A stretch of DNA of 64,000 nucleotides from NCBI GenBank assembly GCA_035582835.1, contig JAYKAV010003080.1, forward strand, positions 357,753-421,752. Direction: 5' to 3'. Shown here one piece after another: positions 15,001 to 22,900 of this stretch (position 1 is the first letter of the stretch; every line of letters begins with the position of its first letter). This DNA comes from Phoebastria nigripes (lineage: Eukaryota > Chordata > Aves > Procellariiformes > Diomedeidae). The position numbers and the translations under genes are program-made. The notes beneath the pieces are model-generated. The model searched no databases. It saw only the letters and a program-made list of their open reading frames with translations, and was not told the DNA's origin.

Positions 15001-15901
15001 GTGCAGACAAATTAAAGAAAGGGTTGAGTTTTTCTCATTTTATGTAGACACACCTACAACCATAGACATCCTAAAAGGCATCTGAAAACATGATTTTGTT
15101 TTAAGTTTTAATGTCCAGCCAGCCAGTCATGTTGCATATTTGACCATATGCTTTCAGCGATGTCTTTGGCACTTGTGCCAAAGTGGAGCTCTCTGGTTCA
15201 TTTCTTTTTGTTTCAGAAGCATTAACATGAAAATATATAGATATATTCTTAATTCAATGTATACAAAAACCAGACAATTTAATTCACAAATGTCCTTCCT
15301 ATCTCATTAATTTCACAACTGAAACTTAAGCTGTCAGTTTGGGAATTAGATCCTCCCAATTCATAAAATTAAATCCCACAGAACATCAACGAGGTTTTTG
15401 CTATCTGGGCACCGAGCAAATGTTTAAAAATTACCGTAGGTCAAACCACGGACCAAAACTCATTTAGTAACTGAAAAAACCTGCCTGCTTAACGCTGTAC
15501 CACTATACCACGCCGGTGACGACAGCAAGGTTGCCCCCGTCTAATCTCTGACGTCAGCGTACGTATTTCTCCCCAGACGCCGGAAGACACCGGCCCGAGC
15601 CGGCGGCCCGCAGCCCGGCGCCGCGGGGCACCCGCACTCGCAGGCCGGAGGGAGCCGGGGGCGGCCGAGAAGTGCAGAGCGGGGCGACCAGGGGCGGCGG
15701 CGGCACGCCGGGGCCGGGAGGCGGCCGTTGGGCCGCCGGTGATGGCGCCCAGCGCCGCCGTGGTGGGGGAAGCGGGCAGGGACCGCCACAGGAGGACGAG
15801 GTCCCCCCACCCGGCCCGTCGCCCGCAGCTCCGTCCCCTGTGAGNGACCGGCACCACTCACCGGGCACCGGCAGCTCGTCCTCCTCAGCGGGCTCGGCCA
15901 T
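1..15901 (-). CDS. RPGR: RPGR, 5' part of gene (exons 1-6, 3' end outside window)
   Basis: Retinitis pigmentosa GTPase regulator, a protein of the primary cilium transition zone and photoreceptor connecting cilium whose N-terminal half is an RCC1-like beta-propeller that binds partners such as RPGRIP1 and PDE6D (family knowledge). In the sequence, six exons in order 15862-15901, 12465-12590, 5898-5990, 3282-3344, 1534-1692 and 1-38 join in phase to give residues 1-173. The propeller blades show the repeat signatures [41 protein letters not shown] and LFVWGDNSE, alternating with blade-end CGDEHT and CGRNHT segments. All internal exons have GT-AG borders. The start [13 protein letters not shown] matches the human start in position and its M-x-EP pattern and has a strong context (G at -3, G at +4). 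An in-frame ATG at 15937 would add 12 residues but lies in a weaker context. No stop or frameshift was seen. The C-terminal exons and any ORF15-type exon lie beyond base 1. Confidence 0.96.
39..1533 (-). other. RPGR: RPGR intron 5
   Basis: AT-rich intronic sequence with canonical GT and AG ends. I see no coding segment or recognisable transposable element. A short perfect dyad (GAAAAATC and GATTTTTC) lies near 629-649. Confidence 0.85.
1534..1692 (-). CDS. RPGR: RPGR exon 5
   Basis: This 159-bp exon has acceptor CTGTATGCAG and donor GTAAGA. It encodes residues 108-160, including [20 protein letters not shown], the FHLISFF strand and [15 protein letters not shown]. It is the next RCC1 blade, with the same length and phases as the human exon. 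Confidence 0.96.
1693..3281 (-). other. RPGR: RPGR intron 4
   Basis: AT-rich intronic sequence, especially 2160-3060. No gene or datable repeat was recognised. Confidence 0.85.
3282..3344 (-). CDS. RPGR: RPGR exon 4 (63 bp)
   Basis: This short exon encodes [20 protein letters not shown] (residues 88-107) with split codons at both ends, giving Ala87 and Glu108. The acceptor ATTCATAG has a weak pyrimidine tract and the donor is GTATGT. Human exon 4 is also 63 bp and encodes the same CGRNHTLV blade segment. It was found by completing the reading phase between exons 3 and 5. Confidence 0.93.
3345..5897 (-). other. RPGR: RPGR intron 3
   Basis: Intronic. The plus strand is strongly pyrimidine-biased from about 3680 to 4620, which produces several spurious open frames. 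No protein homology was recognised. Confidence 0.82.
5898..5990 (-). CDS. RPGR: RPGR exon 3
   Basis: This 93-bp exon has acceptor TTTTTTTCAG and donor GTTTGT. It encodes residues 56-87, with [19 protein letters not shown] followed by SKPTCVK. This is the RCC1 repeat signature, and exon length and phase agree with mammalian RPGR. Confidence 0.97.
5991..12464 (-). other. RPGR: RPGR intron 2
   Basis: This 6.5-kb intron has no exon-like or known-repeat segment that I can support. Short open frames near 9078-9311 and 10516-11004 have no recognisable domains and are treated as chance. Confidence 0.82.
12465..12590 (-). CDS. RPGR: RPGR exon 2
   Basis: This 126-bp exon has acceptor TGTGTTTTAG and donor GTCAGT. 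It encodes residues 14-56, with [21 protein letters not shown] and the blade-closing [11 protein letters not shown]. It is nearly identical to the human exon 2 product, so the RCC1-like domain begins here. Confidence 0.97.
12856..12860. repeat. Target-site duplication, left copy of LTR A
   Basis: GATAC directly precedes the LTR and is repeated at 13933-13937 directly after it. This marks the original integration site. Confidence 0.85.
12861..13932 (+). mobile_element. Solo LTR of a bird endogenous retrovirus, copy A
   Basis: This 1,072-bp element starts TGTATTGGGTTTGC and ends CAACCCACCACA, so it has the TG...CA ends of an LTR. It is flanked by a perfect 5-bp direct repeat GATAC. A polyadenylation signal AATAAA sits at 13744-13749, about 190 bp before the end, which sets the orientation as plus. 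A diverged tandem array of about 45-bp units fills 13270-13537. No gag, pol or env sequence is attached, so it is a solo LTR left by recombination. Open frames here (13010-13638, both strands) come from the repeat array and are not supported as genes. A second copy is at 57367-58492. A 5-bp duplication suggests a class III (ERVL-like) or class I family; I cannot name the subfamily. Confidence 0.88.
13270..13537 (+). repeat. Diverged ~45-bp tandem repeat inside LTR A
   Basis: About six units follow the pattern GACCCACnCTGGAGCAG, then a variable middle with GAACTGC or GACTGT, ending CCCGTGG or CCCATGG. Successive units end near 13338, 13382, 13429, 13473 and 13515. Copy B carries a related array with an apparent extra unit. 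Confidence 0.75.
13933..13937. repeat. Target-site duplication, right copy of LTR A
   Basis: GATAC follows the terminal CA of the LTR and matches 12856-12860 exactly. Confidence 0.85.
15440..15512 (-). other. Partial tRNA-like segment (box A and box B resemblance)
   Basis: On the minus strand TGGTATAGTGGT (15512 to 15501) fits a pol III box A. About 50 bases on, GGTTTGACC resembles box B and sits in a small CCGT/ACGG stem. The acceptor stem does not pair and the spacing is long, so this is not a functional tRNA. It may be a decayed tRNA-derived element or coincidence. Confidence 0.2.
15549..15556. promoter_or_regulatory. CRE-like palindrome TGACGTCA
   Basis: A perfect 8-bp cAMP-response/ATF palindrome lies at the edge of the CpG-rich block in RPGR intron 1, about 310 bp downstream of the RPGR start codon. 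The site is seen directly; use by CREB/ATF factors is inference. Confidence 0.45.
15862..15901 (-). CDS. RPGR: RPGR exon 1 (coding part)
   Basis: This 40-bp coding segment encodes residues 1-13 ([13 protein letters not shown]) plus the first base of residue 14, followed by the strong donor GTGAGTGG. It lies in the CpG-rich block. The acidic N-terminal tail precedes the first propeller blade, as in other vertebrate RPGR proteins. Confidence 0.9.
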
Positions 15902-16117
15902 GACAGCTCGCGGCGGGCGGCCGCCCCCGCGCCCCATGCACCGGCGCCGGGCTGCCGGAAGTAAACAGAGGCCCTGCCACGGGCAACGGCCATAGAGAGC
16001 GGCACGGCGCGGCGCCTCCCAGCCCGCAGACGAGGCCCGACACCGGGAGGAGGCCCGGCCTGGGGGCTGGCGGTCGGGGAGGAGCGCCCCCTGGCGGCCG
16101 GCGGTGGGACTGGCGGC

Positions 16118-16137
16118 GGGGCGGGGCGGGGCGGGGC
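16118..16137. promoter_or_regulatory. GC-box (Sp1-type) array
   Basis: Overlapping GGGGCGGGG units lie about 215-235 bp upstream of the RPGR start codon. Such arrays are common in TATA-less CpG-island promoters. Confidence 0.6.
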
Positions 16138-16159
16138 GCGAGGGCCTGCTGATCCCGCC

Positions 16160-16169
16160 CCGCCATCTT
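16160..16169 (-). promoter_or_regulatory. YY1-like element near the likely RPGR transcription start
   Basis: Minus-strand AAGATGGCGG matches the YY1 core. In housekeeping promoters this motif, in transcript orientation, often lies just downstream of the start of transcription. Confidence 0.45.
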
Positions 16170-16718
16170 AAAGTTCACCTGAGCTGCCGGTGGTCTGTCC
16201 GTGCCTCCCCACGTACGGGGAGCACGGTCCGGCCACGGCACGCCAGACGGGGGCTCACGGGTGCTGAAAGGAGGGAAGAATCACCTCCCTTGAAGGCCCC
16301 CTGCGAGTCTCATCTCCAGCAGAGCTTTACTTTCCTGACACCATCCCTGCATGCCTGGGCATCGTTTCTGTGTCCCTCCTCTGTAGCCTGTCTCTGCCTC
16401 CGGCTTCNGAAGCAGCCGTCTCGCACCAGGGCTCTGCCTTGAGCTCCCTGCTTAGCCAAGCCAGGCTCCTGCTACGTCTGCTTGCTTTGCTGAGTGCTTG
16501 GAGGGGCTGCCCTGCCTCAGATGGGTGGACAGAACGCAACTCAGAAACCTTTGTCACCACTGGGATTCTGCTGTCCTAAAAGACAAGCTTCCTCTGATGG
16601 TCTCTGTGGTTCATCAGGATGTCCCCGTAAAGACCTTTTTCTTTCGGCAAGGGATGACCTGGTGTATCTGAAACACACAGGAATAGCAAGAAAATGGAAA
16701 TCCATAAACAACTATGGA

Positions 16719-16740
16719 TTTTTTTTTGGGGGGGGGGGGA
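16719..16740. repeat. Homopolymer junction (T tract then G tract)
   Basis: A run of about nine T is followed directly by about twelve G. This is a likely sequencing and length-polymorphism hot spot with no coding meaning. Confidence 0.7.
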
Positions 16741-17269
16741 AGCTCCACTGGGAGTTTGGGTCTGCGCATTAAATATGATTAAAAGGCCATGGACTTACTC
16801 CAGTGGGGTCTGCACAACTGCCATCACCTAAGTGTCTCTGGCTGGGTGGAAGATTGAATGTCTTCTNGTGCACCCGATCTCAAGAAAAAGGTCTTGCTTT
16901 CAGGATGATGTACTTCAACAGAGGCTGCAGCTGGCAGCCTGGACAGCCAATTTAAGCCTTGTTTTATGCAGAGTTTAATCAATACAGTTGTTGGTGCATA
17001 AGATGAGGTATCCATATAAGTACACACAAAGAAGGGTGACCAGAAAGTCTTTGTGATTTTTGCCCCTACGTGAGGCAGGGATTTCATCTCTCTGAACCCC
17101 GTTGTCCCTCTGAAGCTTTCTGCCCTAACTGCTTCTCCTAAGTCTGGAGTGAGGGGATATCCAGCAGAAGTTGTTCAAAATAAAACCAAACAAACATTGT
17201 TCCACAAAATGATGCCTGAGATTGTAGTTACCAGATACTGTGGATGCCAAGAATATAAAAGGGTTATGA

Positions 17270-17460
17270 AGTGATTAGACAGGTTCATGGGAAGAAGGTG
17301 TCAGCAAGAGGGTTTTGGTTTCTATGACTCTGAGATCCGATTTGAAGATCAACATCTGGTTGGGAGAGATGGGAGTCACCTCACTAAGTGGGATAATTGT
17401 ATCTCTGCCAGTAGGATGGCTGACCTGCTAAGGAGGTCTTTGAACAAGGAATGACGGGAG
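17270..17460 (+). repeat. Possible CR1 ORF1 (SGNH-esterase-like) relic
   Basis: Read on the plus strand, this stretch contains FYDSEIRF, then a DGSHLTKWDN segment, then RMADLLRRSLN. These resemble the C-terminal part of the SGNH-esterase-like ORF1 proteins of CR1-type LINEs, where a D-G-x-H-L motif holds the catalytic Asp and His. The frame is broken on either side. This is pattern recognition only. Confidence 0.3.
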
Positions 17461-17484
17461 AAGGAAAGAGTTACCAGCAGTGCC

Positions 17485-17670
17485 TGCAAGTGGCCGGATG
17501 CTGAGCTCCTGGAAGTTGTCGTTGGCCACCACGGAGCGCAAGATGGACTGGAAAGGCTTATACAGTGGGCTTTGGTTTTGGACGACCACGGCATGCAGAT
17601 GAAGCAGAAGTTGTGTCGGCAGGGGTCCAGTTNTGCCACATTGTCCCAGGTGTCGAAGCAGACATGTACC
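17485..17670 (-). pseudogene. TOPORS-like RING-finger pseudogene fragment
   Basis: On the minus strand one frame reads CFDTWDNVA-x-LDPCRHNFC, then FICMPW and KTKAHC. This is the C3HC4 RING pattern of TOPORS (an E3 ubiquitin and SUMO ligase), whose RING has DNVxxLDxCxHxFCFxC. After the HC pair the frame shifts and continues as PLYKPFQSILRSVVANDNFQ followed by ELSIRP, which corresponds to the TOPORS segment after the RING. The first CxxC half is degraded, the Cys of the final PLC is Tyr, and at least one small deletion breaks the frame, so it cannot encode a working RING. No introns were seen, in keeping with a retrocopy. The flanking open frames (17376-17934) are probably degenerate parts of the same unit. 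Confidence 0.65.
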
Positions 17671-19855
17671 GCTGGAAGATGCAGCTGTGGGCATGGCGGG
17701 GTGCAGCAGGTTGGAGAGAGCTGCAGAGGAGGAGTTGCTCCCCCTCTGAGGTGCCCCAGCTGCTGAAGCCCCACTCTGCAAAAGAGAGGCACCAAGGTCA
17801 GGCCCTTCCTTGGGCCAGGAGGCCAGGGAGCGGATGAGCTGTGAAAGGACATTGACCTGCCAAGGTGTTTTTTTAGGGTTGAAAGGAAGCAGCATGGGCA
17901 CTATTGCTGCACCACCCCACAGCCACTGCTGCATAAATGCTTTTCTTTCCTTTCCCTACCCTGACTGCAGCTTCCCCTCAAGAAAGGAAGTGTCAAGGGT
18001 CAGTCTCCTGCCAGCTCAGTGAGGAGAGAGGCCTTATGTTCATATTAGATGACTATATCAATATAATTCCTTTATCCTAATCTACTTTTCTCTTATACTA
18101 CATTATTCTGTCTTCACCGGTGTATCTCAACCCATGTACTACTATTGGTCCGTTTTCAATACCAAGCCCTGGAATATAGAAATACTCCAAACCAATTCAA
18201 TCCTGATTTCAACATTGAAGCATTTTATGGTGTTGAGATGAGTGAGTCAGTTTTTCACATGGTAGCACATTGAGCCCTGGCAGCCTGGGGCAGCTAGCAG
18301 GCATGGGGCGTGGCACCAGGTCTCCATGCTGAGAGATGCTGCTGTCACCCCAAATCTAAGAGAAGTGCGTCACACCAACAGCAATGCCGACACCGGTCCG
18401 AGTCTCCCCACCGCCTGGCGCCGCTACTCGCTCACAGGAGCTTACGAGGGAATTGGTCCACATGGGAACTGGGGTTGGGCAGTCCCTGTCCAGGGGTGAC
18501 CTGACAAAGGGGCACTGGCACTGTCCTCTCCCTGCAGGGCCGCAGGATGATACTGGGGGTCTTGGCACCTCGACCACCTTTCCTTTCCCCGCCGTCTTTT
18601 CTCCTGTGTACCACTAGTGACACACCCTCAGTCCCCAGGGGCTGGGCTTGAAGGCCGTGGGAGTCATTGCCCAGAGAAGGGCAACCAAGAGGGAAACAGT
18701 GGCCTAGCTTTTTTCTCTATGAGCAGTTCTTCTGGCTCTTTCATTCCCACTAATTTCCATTGGGTTTTGCTTCTCCCTGACATTTCCCCTGGCAACTGCT
18801 GCGTTTTCCAAGTATCTCAGGGTTGGCTTGGCATGAGGGTCCTACAAATCCTACCAAGAGCTATCCCCTGCCTTTCATGGCAGTCTCTCTTTCTGGGGAA
18901 GTCAAACTTTTTTTTTCCAATGTGTTTTAATTATATCATCATCACATTGCAATTTCAACATATCGCCATCTCTGATAGGTATGCCATCACCTTGATTTAC
19001 ACAAGTACTTTTCTTCTTATACAGAGGAGGAAATGAGAAAGTAATGGCTGTATTTCAAAACCACCTACAGTGCAGGTGGCATAAAATCTCATCTGACAAT
19101 TATATTTGAAGGTAGAAATTTAAATGAAATCACTTCAGTGTTTAGCAATTGACCAACATCAGATTATACAGCAAGCAATTTAACGTAAGGAGGTATGCAG
19201 GCTGCAATATTCAAGTTTCTGGGCGTCACTGAGGGCTGTTTAACGCTACCATAGCACAATTGAAAACTTGGTCAAAAAAANCCCCAGCAATATACATACA
19301 TTTTGTAATGTAGCCCTTCTCCATTCTTGTCAGGGCCCTGGGGCACAAATAAGCCTTAATGGCCCTGCCCAGCGCAACACCCATGGGCCCGGGACCCTCA
19401 TTTTGGCTCAGCGCGGGGCCGTCGGTCCCTGCCCAGGCCATGCTAGGGCCGGGCAGCCCCCACGGTTGCAGTCCCATCTCCAAGGGAGCCACCCGGCTTG
19501 TGCTGCACCCTGACAAATCTTTTGCCTTTTTCTGCTAGCACATGCTCCTGTACAAATATTTAACAAACACAAAATTGCTACGAAATGGTATTGACACAGG
19601 TATGATATGATGGCCCCACACAGAAGAGCACAAACTGCGAGTGGTGCAATGGGCCCTGTGAGAAATCTCTACCTGTAGAGTTTGACCAAGGAAAAGCTTC
19701 AGTGTCAGCCCCCACCAGGCCCAGCCCTGGCTGGGGCAACCAAAGCGAAGACTTTGGTTCTTGGTTTTCGCTCGTTTGCACAGCAGCACAGCTCGCGCTC
19801 TGCTTCATACACCTCCGTTTCTGTTAACTTCATTTGCAGGTCTGAGAGAAGTCTA

Positions 19856-19879
19856 ATGCAAACAGAAGATGCTGTTTAA
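19856..19879 (+). promoter_or_regulatory. Short uORF overlapping the OTC start codon
   Basis: An ATG at 19856 opens a seven-codon frame (MQTEDAV) ending in TAA at 19877-19879, so it overlaps the OTC ATG at 19869 out of frame. Its context is weak (C at -3, C at +4), while the OTC ATG has A at -3. It would lie in the 5' UTR of any transcript starting upstream. Leaky scanning would be needed to reach OTC (inference). Confidence 0.5.
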
Positions 19880-19945
19880 CATGAGGAACTTCTTCAGTAT
19901 TGCAAAACTAACACAGACCAGCAAGCAGCTGCTGCGACATTTTTG
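19869..19945 (+). CDS. OTC: OTC exon 1
   Basis: This 77-bp exon encodes [16 protein letters not shown] and the rest of the import leader to residue 25, plus two bases of Trp26. Donor is GTAAGC. The leader is rich in Lys, Arg and Gln with no acidic residue, as expected for mitochondrial targeting. The start matches the vertebrate MLFN opening. Confidence 0.95.
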
Positions 19946-22900
19946 GTAAGCTTATCCTTTAGTTTTGTCTGGTGGTCAGTGCCATTTAGTCAGAAACCTG
20001 GAGACAAAAGCAGTTGAATCCTGCGAAGGAGTGAGTGTTTCAGAGAAAGGCACTCTTTTCCGCAGTTTTAATGCCCTTTTGCCTCCTGAGGCAGCAAGCT
20101 CAGCGTCTTCGGGAGATTGGAGGATTTTCCCTTTTAATGTTTGTGAAATGCTCTTAATTCTTTCTGTGGGATTTAGCAGCAAAGTCAAGAAGGAATATTT
20201 CTTCTTGAGGTCAGTGTAGTGTACATTGCAGGTACTGTGATCAATAAATAACTATCTGAATAAAGTACAGGAAATTCTTATGCATTTAGACAATTATCAT
20301 GGCCAGTACTGGGGGGGAAGTTCTCTCCCTGAAACTGCAAGGTGAATCTCCGCTTTGATTTTTTTTTTGTCTCTATATACACTGGAGGCATGCAGGAAAA
20401 GCATGATGTGATACGACATTCAAAGTTAACCACGTAGACCTGGCTCTATGACCTGGCTTTGGGTTCTTTCTTCAGCCGCATAGACGCGCCTGTCCCCCGT
20501 GCCTACAGAAAAGTACCTGTATGACAGTGTTTCAGTAAGCTGCTTCTCATGCTTGTCACATCTCCAGAATCAAGTTAAAATTAAAGACTTGAAACTTAAT
20601 TCCACATCTTCCTATGTTTTCATGTCGATGTCAATACGAATAGCATTAACAGCTTTATGTAAAAAATGGTTAGTGCTAGAAAACAATCTACAGGAATTTC
20701 ACATTCACAGGAGTCCTAATATGCAATAAGTCATTTTTATTTATCGTTTCTGCATTACATCAGATGAAAAACAAATGTTTTCCAAGTTCTGTGATTTATT
20801 TGCTACANTTTTAAAGTGGTCCTAAAGACTGGATGATAATTTTTTTATGGATTTTGGATTTTCACTGCTGGCAATCGGTGGGAACTTTCTCTGGTTAGCA
20901 GAGATAGAAAAGCACGTTTGGAAAACAACTGCAGTAAAGCTGGTTTTCCAATAAAGTCATCCAATTTGTTAAGCTCCCTACATAATGTTTTTTATTTTTA
21001 GGGGTTTTTTAACGTTATATCATAATGTTGGCATAAGCTATCACCACTGTCTATGAGCATTACAAGTTAAGCACACTGTGGTTGATACTGCAGGATAACC
21101 TAATATCTATCAGTCTGTGCTAATAGTCCAAAGCAATTGCTATCCCTGCTCAGAAAGGAATAAGCCAACTGCTTGACCTTGCAATTCTGCCTATTACATT
21201 TTAACTTTGGTATGTTGTCTCATGCTCCTTTGCTGGAATTTATTTGTCCACTCTGCCTCTCTTTCAGAGGATGTGGACAACAGGGAAGGGAGCACATTTC
21301 TTGAAGGTCATAGCAATAAAACAGAATCATCACGGGAACATAGAGGTCAGGAGCAGACCTCTAGACCAACTTTCTGCTTGTAGCCTGACAACAGCATATG
21401 AGGTCAGCTATGTCTTTGCTTAGCCACGTCTTGAAAATCTCCAAGGATAGTAATTCCAGATCCTCTCTGGGTAACCAATTTTAGTGCTTCGCTATCTACC
21501 ACTGCAGAAATTAGTGGTGGATATTTCTCAGTCCACTTCTCAATAGTGCCAAGTGGTAAAACAAGACCCATGAACAGACGTTCCTGCTTGGCAGGTTGAG
21601 ATTAGGCAATCTCTAACTCCCTGGAAGGAATTGTAGGCTGCAATTAGAAACTTGAGGAGCAGCATCAAAGCCGCTCTGGAAACAATGCAGCGAAGGAGAG
21701 TGGAGTGACCAAGCAGCAAGCAATTGCATAGATTTTAAAACAGGACAAGTATTTTTTTGTTCCCCCAAACTGGATAGAGTAGCAAATTCCTGTTGTGAAA
21801 AATAATAACAATAAAAAAGTCACAGTTATGAAATTTAATTTCTTTCAGAATATACACATTGAAGTTAGAGCCAATCCCTTGAATATCAACTAAGAGCCTT
21901 GGTATTCAAGGCTGGATTTCAGTAGCTTGCCTTGGTAGGCTGTTTTTCATGCTATGGTGGAAGCTACCTGACCCATGAATGCCGAGCCTTTCTTATAATG
22001 TCAGGTATATTCTATTCTGCAGCTGTTGAATATACAAGTACAGGAAATCATTTTGCTAGCTCTGTAACACCCACTTCAAATTAAAAAATGGGGCATTTGG
22101 ATGCTTCCTAACTTTCTCAGTTGTTTACCTCAGGTTGGAGGCAAGCATGGGGACAGAAGGATAACACTTATAGCAAAATATGTGACTTTATTTTACTAAT
22201 GATTGTAATGCTGTCAAGATCAGTCTTTATGGCTTGGAAATGTGCATTATTATTTTAAATGGTACTCCCACAAATATTTATTACTGAAGTCACACATACA
22301 GTTTAGACTGTATTTCACTTAAGAATAAATTTTCAGAGACACTCTAAGAAAATACATGGGCAACATTACTCCAAACTTAGAAAACAAGATATCCACTCCT
22401 GTATCTGCGCAGTGCTACAGAAAAGTCCAGCCCTCCTGCAGTCTGGGGGCCTGTGCAGAGACCGGACTCTGATGGTGCACATTGATGGGAATCTTTGTGG
22501 CGCTTTGTGCTTAGCTTAGCTAAGCCTCTGGCAGTCTGCATAATCTCTGGAGCACATTGCCCTGATACATGACAGCATATACTGAGTTCCAGCAATATTA
22601 ATCTGCAGGGCATCTGCACGCGCTACTTCTTCATATATTCTCTCCGTTTCTGCTGTTACATATAATCCTTCTCACTGAGAAAAAAGTCTTCTTAGTAATG
22701 GCAGTGGTATAATGTGTATCTAAAGCACTTTTAAGGTGTCCAGAAGGAAAACACACAGCATTTAGATATCTTCAGTTAAAGAAAAAATTCTACTACATGA
22801 TTTCAAAAGTCACGGAGTTCGTGCCGTGATGTCAAACTGACAGTAATAATGTGTGGTACCGTTCCCTTAAGAGCTGCTCTCTTCCTCCAGTTTCAGTTGG

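Larger units (their letters stand above)
12591..15861 (-). other. RPGR: RPGR intron 1
   Basis: First intron of RPGR. It hosts the solo LTR at 12861-13932 in the opposite orientation to the gene. The part nearest exon 1 lies in the CpG-rich block and includes a CRE-like palindrome and a partial tRNA-like segment. The region 13938-15400 is ordinary AT-rich DNA with no recognised feature. Confidence 0.85.
15560..16260. promoter_or_regulatory. RPGR: CpG island / RPGR promoter region
   Basis: Very GC-rich and CpG-dense stretch around RPGR exon 1, in sharp contrast to the AT-rich introns on one side. It contains a GC-box array at 16118-16137 (repeated GGGGC) and a YY1-like CCGCCATCTT at 16160-16169. 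Read on the minus strand the latter is AAGATGGCGG, the orientation typical of YY1 sites near transcription starts. No TATA box was seen. The RPGR 5' UTR probably lies between about 16170 and 15902 (inference). Open frames in both strands here are composition artefacts. Confidence 0.8.
16261..19868. other. RPGR-OTC intergenic region, OTC side
   Basis: Apart from the TOPORS-like pseudogene, the possible CR1 relic and homopolymers, I see no gene in this 3.6-kb stretch. Moderately GC-rich segments (17400-17850, 18250-18620) produce overlapping chance frames. No CpG island lies near the OTC start, as expected for a tissue-restricted gene. Confidence 0.7.

Noticed and set aside
15902..15937. Upstream in-frame ATG that would add 12 residues to RPGR
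   Set aside because: The downstream ATG at 15901 has a stronger context and gives the conserved M-x-EP start. The extension is Gly/Arg-rich and not expected.
15489..16241. Several overlapping frames of 110-150 codons around RPGR exon 1
   Set aside because: They follow from the CpG-rich composition. Only the 40-bp RPGR exon 1 segment has support.
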